A DNA stretch of 43,238 bases from Pelargonium cotyledonis. Its lineage: Eukaryota; Streptophyta; Magnoliopsida; Geraniales; Geraniaceae. How positions within the stretch are numbered: position 1 is the first letter of the stretch; the number at the start of each line of letters is the position of its first letter. Below are positions 33,811-43,238 of the stretch, piece by piece. The notes beneath the pieces were generated by a model. That model saw only the letters and a list, made by a program, of their open reading frames with translations, had not been told where the DNA came from and made no database searches. Location: contig JAYMTA010000090.1 in assembly GCA_036897625.1 (NCBI GenBank), positions 1 to 43,238 on the forward strand, read 5' to 3'. The translations under genes were made by a program, and so were the position numbers.

Positions 33811-36800
33811 TTACTTTTGCAGGTTGTAGACTTGCCCGTTCTTTACTAGTTTCTGGAGAGCAGCTTTGGCTTCCTCTAATGTCTCTACAGCGTGACCTTC
33901 TTCAAATGATATCCTCTGAATGTTGAACTACATAGATATAATATGTGTGAGAAAACATCTAACACTGGTGTATCGGACTCTTTGATATAATTACTTACCT
34001 GAGCGCCTTGACGAACACGAACATCAACTCCCTTACTGTCTATCGATATAAGAGCTGCATCATCAACTTCGATTTCGGAGGACATGAGTTCTTTAAGGGG
34101 CTTTGAGAAGATTGCATTAAGTTCCTATAGCACCATCACGCCCCAATTGAATAAGCTCAAAGATAAAAGGAACAAATATATTATTACCTCCGTCCCTAAA
34201 TGAGTGGGCTTATGAAATACCAATAGTATCCTTATAATAAGTTAGGATTTTCGAGTTTGTTACAACCAGATGTCCTTGGTGATACAAGAGGACATATACT
34301 AACACTAACTAATTTCTCCTTAATTTATTCTCAAAATAGAAAACAAGACACTCATTTTGAGACATAGGGAGCAGTTCAATTTTTCGACAGAGCAAGAACT
34401 AAAAATTTACCTTCAGATTTTGCTCGCCTCCATCAACTGCAATTTTATCGGGTAGTAGAGTTTCATATTCCTTAACATCGACCCAGGCAACAGTGCCAAA
34501 ACCCCCAATGAAATATATGTCACTGGAGGAAAACATAAAAACAAATTAAGTTCCTCTTACAAAGTTGATTTACCATAACTGATTTCAGAGAATTTTCATA
34601 AATGATCATAAGCAAATCACAGTCCAACAAAATGATGGATTAGCATATAGGAAAACCTCAAACATTTGGAGAACTAACATGTTGGCTGATCTTTTGGTTC
34701 ACACTACAGACTAAATTATTTTTTAATAGATTTTGTTTCTATAGCGAGTAAAGTAAGATTGATTTTCAAAATTCGGTTTCATTAGAAATTTTGAATTCTA
34801 GCAGTCAAGCTTTCCCATATGCAACTTTTATTATGCATGTTCAAGCATGTGCACAGATGTCATCAATGCCTTGGCCACCTAATCAGTAACAAGTATTAGC
34901 CCTAAACGCTTTAGCGTAAGATAATCTGTCTGATCATGGAAAATTGAACATTGCATTCACATTCAGGTCACAATATATTTGAAAAACAAACCTTATATTC
35001 TGCATCCTAAAGTAGTAGAAGTTGCCCCACTGTTGGGAAGGCCCTTGTTGATGTTTTGCTATGTACTGCTTGTGAGCCCATTCCTAGAAACGAAACCAAA
35101 TGTTATACTCTCTTTTTTGTGTGTGGAAACGAAAACCACCGTCACCACCTGCCGCTCAAGATGAGCAGATGTATCATATTATGCCAATTGCACAACATAA
35201 TTTCTTCGGGATGAAAAGAAAAGAAAAAAAAAAACACAGCGTGGTTCATTACATTTTTCACATGAGGTGACAAACTAAAAGTTAACAACATCTTTCTCAA
35301 TGAAGTAAAGAGTTTATTACATTACATGTTTAGCGGTTAGGTTAACTTGTTTTAATTTATGTATCACTATATGATGATCAATGGACTTTTCATATATTAT
35401 ATAGAAACTGAAATACATCAGAGATGCCCAAATATAATTCTCATGAAGTTAGGAACACACCTGTTGGTCCTCGGGAAGTGGATAAACATCGCCGAAAATA
35501 GTTACCCTTGCATTTGACAAGCCACTCCATCCAGGTATCTATGCAACCTTAACATCAATTACACGAACAAATGGAAACAATAACAAGGGTGATAAAGATC
35601 AAATTAGTAACCTGAACAACAAGTGTGCATCTTGGGTCAGCTAATAAATTCCTCGTGTGGATGGCCAACGGTGAGAACGAAAATATTGGATCTACAAATA
35701 CAACGCAATATGTAAAAACAATAAATCACTACACGAACACATGACACCAATAAATGAGCAAAATGTGAAATTTCATCCACAGTCATAGCCTACTTTTCCA
35801 TAAGGACTGAGTTTTGCATTTTTACTTATATACATACATTTTATATTACAGGCGTGCAATTAAACTGACGAAATAGAAAGATCAATGACTTACGCCCCAT
35901 TGAATCTGGTGCAAAATCTACCAAAGAGCCAAACGGATATCCTTCTCGTCGATGGTGCATCCGAGACATTACAGTGCATAAATGAGCAAACCTGGCCTTC
36001 ATTTCAAAGCAAGATGGAATAAAAAAGTTCACTAAGATCAAAACGAGTAAGTGAATACATGAACTCCTCAGGTTAAATTTATTTTTGCATGGCATGTAAC
36101 AAGAAATGGCAGTACTAGTATGGCCTTTACCTGCTCCATCAAATTGCGGACAGCTAAGGCAGGTCGAGGTAAGCCATGAGCCGAGGTTGCACTTTGCACT
36201 CCACCTGAAATTGGTGTCCTGAAAAGCCCTGCTCTCGTTCCCCCTCCAGCGGTACTCCCGTGAAAGGCCGAAAGTGGAGTCTCCGACTTTAAACTTTCTT
36301 CCGCATCCTTTCGACTATTTTGCTTGTAATCTGAGTTACCCTTCAGAAAATGAGAAAGGCCATCACAACTAAGCTGAAGTAGCCATTTCATGCACCTGAT
36401 AATCTTCTATGCCATAAAAAAAATGTTCTACATATAACACATGCATGTAAATAGGAAGGAGATGTTAACAACAGACTTAACCCCCACCACCAAATTGGGT
36501 GCAAAATCACAGATTGGGTACCAGGTTCGAGGTTTGAACAAACTACAAAGTTTAGCGACCACTTTTGACAAAAATCCTTAACATTTCCATCATTACCATA
36601 ATCAATCACAAGTCACAACTAATGTGATCTCATGAAAAATTAATCAAAAGGCTGCCCCTTAAGTAGAGCCAGCAATTCAGTCTCAACATGTGACACGATA
36701 TGAAATTAGTGTGTTTGAGTGTTTATCATGTCAACCCAGCTCATTTAGTTAAAAATTTCATGGAACGTGTTTGTGTTGGCTCATGTAACACATGCACACA

Positions 36801-37535
36801 AATTGCCAACTCTACTCTTAAGCATGAGGAATAAAAGAGCAAAGTAGAATCCGAGAACACTCCACGAGAGCGAGTTCACATATTGGTGAACTGGAAATAA
36901 CATGTTAGTCATCAAAACACCTTTTAAGTTTTAATCAACACACAACAAACATGCTAATGTCCTAAGATATGCACAAACAACAAAGCCATGTCATTGCTAA
37001 TTGGTGATATGGATCTTAAATGTTTTAGCTCACTAAAAATTACAAAAACGACTTTCATTATGTGATTAAATAAAAGTCACTAAACTTCCAAAGAACCTTA
37101 AACTAGAACCTCAAAATTGTGGCATTGTTAATTGGTTATATTGGTCTAAAATGTTTTAGCTCTCAAACAATTTCAAATTTCAAAAACTACGAACAAAATG
37201 ATCAAACAAAAGTTAGTAAACTTCCCCTCCATGACAAAGAACCTTAAATTACAACCTCAATATTTGAACAAAAATAAAAGTACCTGAAACAAAGAAAAGG
37301 GTTCTTCAGAACCTGAGCCAAACCCATCGTTCAATGGCTGGTCCTCCGCTTCTCCTGCGCCTGTTACGTCACGCGAAAGAGACAGAACTCGAAGCCCATT
37401 AAAGTGAGAGCCTTGGCTGATTCTGAGAGACCCAATTCGCTTACTGGGTAGCTTTAACAGTGAAGTTTGGGGATTGAAAACTGGATGTGCCTCTGGTAAA
37501 CTGGATAGGAAAACGGAGCTCGAGAGGGCCTCCAT
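33811..37535 (-). CDS. plastid-type PNPOx-like / FMN-binding split-barrel protein (At1g51560 type)
   Basis: Nine minus-strand exons join to 389 aa: 37535-37284, 36340-36131, 35996-35894, 35691-35612, 35538-35461, 35083-34992, 34522-34411, 34124-33999, 33927-33811. The N-terminus (MEALSSSVFLSSLPEA..) is Ser-rich and poor in acids, like a chloroplast transit peptide. A low-complexity segment precedes a split-barrel core (ARFAHLCTVMSR..GYPFGSLVDFAPDSMGHPIFSFSPLAIHTRN, ADPRCTLVVQIPGWSGLSNARVTIFGDVYPLP, WGNFYYFRMQNISDIYFIGGFGTVAWVDVKEYE). A C-terminal alpha/beta region (SIDSKGVDVRVRQGAQFNIQRISF..ETLEEAKAALQKLV) resembles the tail of HugZ-like proteins. Arabidopsis relatives are annotated pyridoxamine-phosphate-oxidase-family; true PNPOx activity is not implied. 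The start of exon 2 is the least certain junction. Confidence 0.88.
34185..34373. mobile_element. Stowaway-like MITE within an intron of the PNPOx-like gene
   Basis: The left end TA-CCTCCGTCCCTAAATGAGTG and the right end (reverse complement) CTCCCTATGTCTCAAAATGAGTGTCTTG belong to the same family as the elements at 9227 and 24093. It takes up most of the 286-bp intron 34125-34410. The right TA is not preserved. Confidence 0.7.
36665..36818. repeat. GACACG-family repeat in intron 1 of the PNPOx-like gene
   Basis: The left end AGCCAGCAATTCAGTCTCAAC and the right end (reverse complement) AGAGTTGGCAATTTGTGTGCATG are inverted-repeat-like. The inner words are GTGACACGATATGAAAT and GTGTTTGTGTTGGCTCATG. 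About 150 bp. Compare 29305-29392 and 39905-40020. Confidence 0.6.
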
Positions 37536-38440
37536 GGAAGATGCAGAGGGAGAGCTCGAAAGGGAAGTGAAAAAGTTTGGAACTTTGGAATTGAATCGAC
37601 CTGATTAGGGTTTTAGAAGCGAGTAATTTGGGGATTTTGGTGCTGATACAAGTATAAGTATGCACTGATGCGAGTACTGACTGAGAGTCTGAGAGTGAGT
37701 TCGAGGTTTTTGGTTCTTGTCGAAAGAAATTAAGGTTTTGTTTATTTATTTATTGATTTTTTTTATTACTTTTATTTATTGAATTTTGAGATGATTTTTT
37801 TCATATTGCAATTATATTTTTATTACAAATAAATAGTGTTATATTCTATCCCTTATTGGTATACTATGTACAATATTTTTGAATCACAAGGAATTCTATG
37901 ATGTGTGCACATTGTGTTTGTATCGTATTGAAAATTGACCATATGATAAGTGTGTCGACATAAACACGATGCATTTAATAATTATAAAAAAACATTAAAC
38001 ACAAACACGACACTTTTAGATAATTGGTCTGGTTGACAAGACACACTCCACCACACTTAGAGCTTGACATTACAAGACTCAAAACGATTGAATATCACAT
38101 ATTTAACATAATTATGTTAACTAAGTTGCAAAAAAAAAAAATTCATATAATCACTAACTAGAGCATTTTGGGGTTAATTTACTAGTACAACTCATATATG
38201 TGCATGTTTGGATTGTCACAACAAAGTAATATACTAAGTGCGTTTTTTTAGGCTCAACGTGAATAACATATGTGTTGGATACTTCAACATAAACACGACA
38301 CGATAACAAAATTCATAAATTCAAACACGTTATTTTATGTCACGTTGCGTGTTGAGATATAAACTACGACCGTAACCCATCATCCAATTAACTCACAATT
38401 GTCCTTATTGTAGGAGTTTACCCAAAACAAAATTGTATTA
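37536..38440. repeat. upstream flank of the PNPOx-like gene and GACACG-rich repeat zone
   Basis: The first 200 bases hold the leader of the minus-strand gene. From about 37895 to 38360 the DNA is dense in GTGTCGACATAAACACGATG, AACACAAACACGACAC, TTGACAAGACACACTCC and CAACATAAACACGACACG, the same repeat style as elsewhere. No coding sequence. Confidence 0.5.
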
Positions 38441-38719
38441 CTTTCACATTTACTCTCTCTCTCTCTCTAAAGGTGAAACCAATAGTTCCACCAATAATCT
38501 CATCACATATTGATGAAGTAGAAAATAAGCAAAATGACATCAAAATCTTAATTTATTGAATAAAAAGGCAACAAATACACCAACTCTTTGTCTCTCTGTC
38601 CCTCTCAATCATGCCCATTTTTCATTTCCTTGCTTTGAATAATTCTCAACTTTGAAAAATCACATAACCACACCACAGCACCACCTTGTTTTCTTCCATA
38701 TAGTTTCCCATATATATTT

Positions 38720-39300
38720 TTTTGCATCCATAATTTGAAAGCTCAACAACCACAAGCTTCAACTTCAAGCCATTTGCTTAAAGGTACATAGATTATTTTT
38801 TAAGTTTTGAATCCTCAAAACTTGAAGTTTATGAGAAACTATAGCTTCAATATAGACAAGTGTATGCAAATTTGAAAGCCCAAGAACCTCAAGCTTCATG
38901 TTCAAGCTCTCTTTGTTTAAAGGTATAGATTGTTGTTTTTTTATGTCAAGTGTTGAATCTTCAAAACTCATCATAAACAGCTTCAAATCTTGCTGTTTAT
39001 GAGAGTCTATAGCTTAAATATAGATTATTGAATGAGAATGTGAAAGCTCAAGAACCATAATATTAGTGTTGAATCCTCAAAACTCAACTGATATAAAGCT
39101 CCAAATCTTGCAGTTCATTAATGAGAGTCTATAGCTTCAAAACCCAACTGATATATAGTTCAAAATCTTGCAGTTTATGAGATTCTATAGCTTCAATATA
39201 CATTAGTGGATGCAAATTTGAAGGCTCAAGAACCCATAATCTTCATGTTCAAGCTCTTTGCTGATATAAAGTTCCAAATCTTGCATATCAAGTGCAATAA
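38720..39300 (+). repeat. degenerate tandem repeats forming the leader of the GT14 gene
   Basis: The core ATGAGAGTCTATAGCTTCAATATA with following GCAAATTTGAAAGCTCAAGAACC..AATCTTCATGTTCAAGCTC is repeated. The CTATAGCTT word lies at 38839, 39007, 39129 and 39185, and a related opening block at 38726-38783 lacks it. Two AAAGGTA words (38780, 38919) could act as splice donors, so the leader may be spliced. A TATATAT motif at 38708-38716 is a possible TATA box. Confidence 0.65.
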
Positions 39301-39313
39301 TTGGGCCATTTCA

Positions 39314-41217
39314 ATGAGGTTCTCGAAGATCATGTCGCGCGTTCCAAGCTACTGTCTATGGCTCATGACACTAGCAGTGACCCTGATCTTGTTGGGAGCT
39401 CTTTCACCATTACAATCACAGTCATTACAAGACAAGTTTCCTAGTAAAAGCATTGATCATGGTACTCAACATTTTACAAAACATGTCCCTCTCAGAGGCT
39501 CTGGCTATCCACCAGTTTTTGCTTATTGGATTTTTGGTACTAAAGGAGATGGAAACAAGATTCTGAGGCTGTTACAAGCTGTGTATCATCCCAGAAACCA
39601 GTACTTGTTGCAGCTTGACGCCGGCGCAGCCTATTCTGAGAGGGTGGAGCTGGCACTGAGAGTGCAATCAGACAGAATCTTCCAAGGTTTTGGGAATGTT
39701 GAGGTTGTTGGTCAGAGCAATGCCATGAACATTATGGGATCATCAGCCGTTGCAGCTGTGCTTCGCGCCGCGGCGATGCTTCTAAGGATTGGGGAAGATT
39801 GGGATTGGTTTGTGACATTGAGTTCTTCAGATTATCCACTTATGTCTCAGGATGGTAAATATTTGCAATCTTCTGTAGTTTGTAAAGCTTGCTTGTTAGT
39901 TATTAGAGTTGGCGATTCGTGTCGTAACATGTCACACGACCCAGAACTATGTGTCAGGTTTTCAAAATACGCAAGCATGATTAATTAGTCGTGTTATAAA
40001 CGCACGACGCACACATTTAGGGGTATAATCGGTGATCATGAAACTTGGGGTTTTTGGTGTTTTTATATGTGCAGATATGCTTCATGGTTTCAGTTTCTTG
40101 CCAAAGGATGTGAATTTGATCAGCTATGCTAACAAGACTGGCTGGAAAGAGTAAGCAAAATATTGTTACGGTCAGTTCAGCTCAAATTCAATAAGATTCA
40201 AAACATGTCAACAACACGATATTTGAAATGACAATTTTGAGTATCATTTGAAATGAATATTGAAGGGACAAAATTGAGAACCAATTTGAAACAAAATAAG
40301 TACTAAAGGTACTAAAGTACTATTGAATTAAACAAAACTGAAAGAATTTATATGAACGGAGTGATTATTACGTTGTATTTTATTATTCTTTGTGTGAGAA
40401 AATTGTATTATATCTTTATTTTGAAGCTATTTACTTGAATGCAGAAGCCGAAACATAAATCAAATAGTCGATGATCCGAGTCTATATCACGACAAGAACA
40501 CTCCACTTCACTTTATCGCCGAAACTCGAACCACACCAGATGTTTTCAAGATCTTCGGAGGTGAACAATTTCTTCTATGCACAAGTCTCTCACCATTATG
40601 CAATCAGACATTTTACCTACCCGAAAAACACGACATTGCATATATTCATACACTCATTCTTGTAAATGCTCCTTAAAACAGGTTCACCTTGGATGATTCT
40701 CACAAGAAATTTCATGGACTATTGTGTCAGAGGATCGGACAATCTTCCTAGGAAACTGCTAATGTACTTCAGCAACATGGCATACCCTATAGAATCCTAC
40801 TTCCACACTGTCCTATGCAACTCAGCTGAGTTCCGAAGCACAATTTTGGACACTGACTTAAGGTACATTAGCAATGTACCTATAAACATGTCACACTATG
40901 ACAACATTGTAGCTAGTGGGTCCATCTTTGCAAGACCGTTCCAAGATGAACAGAGCGATAATTATTTGCTGAAAGAGATCGACGCACGCGTTCTGAATCG
41001 TCTTCCCAACGGGGTGGTTCCCGGGAAATGGTGCTTCCAGGGAGTGAACGAGACTTTAGAGAGCTCGAGATCAGGACATGGTGGGGAAGAGTTGTGTTCA
41101 ATTTGGGACAACATAGACAGTGTCAAGCCAGGGAGGAGAGGAACACAACTTGAAGCCAAATTGTCAAAACTTGTTGAAGAGAGGAGGTTGAGAGGTTGTA
41201 CTCAGTGTCAATCATAA
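39314..41217 (+). CDS. GT14 family glycosyltransferase (Core-2/I-branching-like, GlcAT14 type)
   Basis: Exons 39314-39854, 40075-40150, 40445-40560 and 40682-41217 join to 422 aa. The chosen start (MRFSKIMSRVPSYC) gives a short basic cytosolic tail and one membrane anchor (CLWLMTLAVTLILLGALSP), as expected for a type II Golgi enzyme. An in-frame ATG at 39245 would add 23 residues but lies in repeat DNA. Family landmarks: PPVFAYWIFGTKGDGNKILR, QYLLQLDAGA, NIMGSSAVAAVLRAAAMLL, DWDWFVTLSSSDYPLMSQDD, SPWMILTRNFMDYCV, YFSNMAYPIESYFHTVLCN, DNIVASGSIFARPF, VPGKWC. Plant members related to GlcAT14A-C add glucuronic acid to the beta-galactans of arabinogalactan proteins; the exact acceptor here is not shown. 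Intron 1 carries a GACACG-family repeat. Confidence 0.92.
39905..40020. repeat. GACACG-family repeat in intron 1 of the GT14 gene
   Basis: The left end AGAGTTGGCGATTCGTGTCG is followed by TAACATGTCACACGACCC and later TTAATTAGTCGTGTTATAAACGCACGACGCACAC. The left end matches the right end (reverse complement) of the copy at 36818. About 115 bp in a 220-bp intron. The right end is decayed. Confidence 0.6.
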
Positions 41218-42790
41218 GATCATTGATTCATTTCCAACACATAATCCAATTTGTGTGTGTGTGTTTTTGTTGAATCTTACCTTATATTCATAAACCAAAA
41301 AAGGATTGGTGTACAATAAGTTCTTATAGAATATGTGTCAATATCATAGTAGAGTAAGATAGATGAGTAAAATAATATAATTTCAATCCTATCACTTTTC
41401 GATTAACACGTGTCTGTCAATGTTTTTAATTTGTTTTTGATAAGATCATAAATTTACTATTTTTATGATGTTTTTTGTCTTCTCTTACAACTTGAACTAT
41501 CTTGAGTGATACCTTACTTGCTATCATTGCATAGAGATCAAATTGCTAACGCCCTTTAATGAAGTCTTTTTATTAGAGTCGATGAGATCAAGACCTACAA
41601 ATCTCTCCACTCTATCCGAGTCTTTAACTTGTTTAACTTACTCTAATTTGTCGAAAATACTTTTTTCGAATTTTTAATTGAACAAGACCTTAAGTACTAC
41701 AAGTTATATTCTGAAAGATTATGTTACATACAAAACCATTTCCTAAATTAAACGAGTCACGTTGATTTATTAGACGTGATTCTAATATATAAAATGTTAT
41801 CATAATTTTGGAGAAATGAGAGACATGAAATGAATCACTCCCTTGCTTCCCAAGGTCCTACAACAATCATGGCTAAAACAAAAAAAATAAGCAAATGTAG
41901 TGTCCTTATCTCCTACCACAAAACCCCATTATTAGCTTCTATTACTATAAAATTTAGAATTCAATGCAAGCAGCAACTGGCTATGCTAGCTAGCCTAGCA
42001 ATCTAGGGAATTTCTAAACCACTCATCAAGAATCTCTCTTTAATTCTTTTACCTCCATCCTTTATTTTGGGTTTTTTAATTTTGTACCCACAACCACATC
42101 TTTGACACCAACCTCCATTAATAAACCAATCTCTATACCACATGATATATATATAGAGAGATTTTTTTTAAAAAGTTTGGCACAAACATAACAACTCCTT
42201 TTGCTTAGATTCACAAATTGGATCATTTAATTGCCATTTCACCTAAAGTGTTTATTACATTGTGTCAACATAAATGTATATTTTACTCAAACAACTACCA
42301 AAGTGATAGTTGAGTAGTTGCTAATGATTTGTTCTCTATTTGGGTTGATATGTAGAAGCATTGATTTGTGTGACAACGTAAATATTTAGATGCTAAGTAT
42401 TTTGAATTACAAATTCTAAATTCAAGCAAAGCTAACATAATCATAACCATACAATATGGGACCAAAGACTATTACAAAAAGGGAGTGTTGTTGGTCAATT
42501 TGACAGTTTGGTCTTTCGATCAAAATAACGACCTAACTTTCAAATGTCATATATTAATCTAATCGATGATTCCAACTAAGGTTATTTGATTGTTTAGTTT
42601 TTCTTTTAAAAAACACATAATAGAATCACATTTCACAGTCATTTTACTAAAAACGATAATTCAAACACGAACCATCAACTCTCAAACGACGCTGAAGTTC
42701 AATAATTTAAAATTAGCCATTTTCTTTACACAAAAACTAAGAGATGAAATTGCATAAAATAATTTCTCTCACTTTTCAAAGGTTAAAAGA
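41218..42790. other. 3' flank of the GT14 gene and AT-rich intergenic DNA
   Basis: A short GTGTGTGTGT run near 41256 lies in the likely 3' UTR. The rest is AT-rich, with scattered TA and T runs and a TATATATATAGAGAGA word near 42147. I see no gene, RNA or clear element. Confidence 0.5.
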
Positions 42791-42804
42791 AGAAAGGGAA
42801 AATT

Positions 42805-43238
42805 ATACGTAACTATTCTGAAGTATGCACCTTTTTCACATACTTACTCTAAAGTATGGTTTGTTACTTTTGGATATCCTAAAGTATGTCACAAAACTTT
42901 CTGTCCATTTTTTCCGTCAAAGTTAACAGAATATTCCAAAAATTTCAACATGTGCCCAGCACATGACCAAATTTTTTTTGAAATATCAAAATTGCCCTAC
43001 AATCAATTACCTCTTCTTCATCAAGAACATATTCATCATGTTCGCCGGAAAATTCAAAGTTTTGCCGGAAACACCAAAGTTTTCGACGAGTTTTTTTTTT
43101 GTACATTTTATTTTTTTTTTAAGTTTTATCAATCTTTACAAAAAAAAAAAATTAACCTCAACAAACTCCAAAAACTAACTTCATCATTCAAAAATTTGCA
43201 TAATAAAAAATTACAAATTGTTAACTAAAATTACAAAA
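42805..43238. repeat. possible repeat running out of the window
   Basis: The words CTGAAGTATGCACC, CTCTAAAGTATGG and CCTAAAGTATGTCACAAAACT recur at about 35-40-base spacing, followed by CCGTCAAAGTTAACAGAAT. This is the style of the end of a dispersed element. No matching inverted end lies inside the window, so the element, if real, is cut by the window edge. Two overlapping ORFs here are low-complexity and not convincing. Confidence 0.3.

Noticed and set aside
33811-37535. Initial idea that the split-barrel gene is the glutamyl-tRNA reductase-binding protein (PGR7/At3g21200)
   Set aside because: The core sequence (GYPFGSLVDFAPDSMGHP, IPGWSGLSNARVT) fits the At1g51560/At3g21140 type better, and the gene order agrees with At1g51560.
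42950-43228. Two overlapping plus-strand ORFs at the window end
   Set aside because: Phe/Lys-rich from T and A runs, with no recognisable domain. Probably repeat or spacer DNA.
1-43238. LTR retroelement, LINE, CRISPR array, tRNA or rRNA
   Set aside because: None was recognised by eye: no reverse-transcriptase or integrase motifs, no long direct terminal repeats, no regularly spaced short repeats, no cloverleaf-like blocks.

Overview
The window is nuclear DNA of a flowering plant. It holds seven intact multi-exon genes with GT-AG introns, AT-rich intergenic DNA, miniature inverted-repeat transposons (MITEs) and GA/CT microsatellites. The proteins are eudicot-like. A rosid, possibly Rosaceae, is my guess from general resemblance only. 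No bacterial-style system, CRISPR array, tRNA or rRNA was seen. No intact autonomous transposon or retroelement was recognised.

Layout. (1) 169-5662 (+): an SRF6/SRF7-type STRUBBELIG-family leucine-rich-repeat receptor kinase in 16 coding exons. (2) 5663-9080: a decayed accessory zone. A copy of the last SRF exon and two diverged minus-strand remnants of a DUF295 gene show that an SRF-3'-end + DUF295 block was duplicated in tandem and then decayed. (3) 9081-11880: AT-rich intergenic DNA with a Stowaway-like MITE and a long foldback Mutator-like MITE with a clear 9-bp target duplication. (4) 11880-21487 (+): two complete tandem SHOU4/SHOU4L-type genes. They share exon lengths, a 5'-UTR intron of about 1.5 kb and a recognisable leader. 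(5) 21488-25660: a degenerate tandem array of about 174-bp units, then a two-exon gene of unknown function whose intron is built from three diverged tandem copies, one carrying a MITE. (6) 26598-37535: a kelch-repeat membrane protein (+), an F-box/kelch protein (-) and a plastid-type PNPOx-like split-barrel protein (-). As I recall, Arabidopsis At1g51540, At1g51550 and At1g51560 are the same three families in a row, so this looks like conserved microsynteny. (7) 39314-41217 (+): a GT14 (GlcAT14/Core-2-like) glycosyltransferase with a repeat-built leader. (8) 41218-43238: AT-rich DNA with no gene seen.

Functionally this is ordinary plant chromosome, not an operon-like system. Three genes may touch the cell wall or cell surface: the SRF receptor, the SHOU4 pair (cellulose synthase trafficking) and GT14 (arabinogalactan glucuronidation). 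I have no evidence that they are linked by more than position. The most interesting signals are the retained tandem SHOU4 pair, the decayed SRF/DUF295 duplication, the three-copy intron with a datable MITE insertion, and a GACACG-rich repeat family found in three introns of neighbouring genes. All exon junctions were read by eye from splice consensus and reading frame. All seven models close in frame with one terminal stop.
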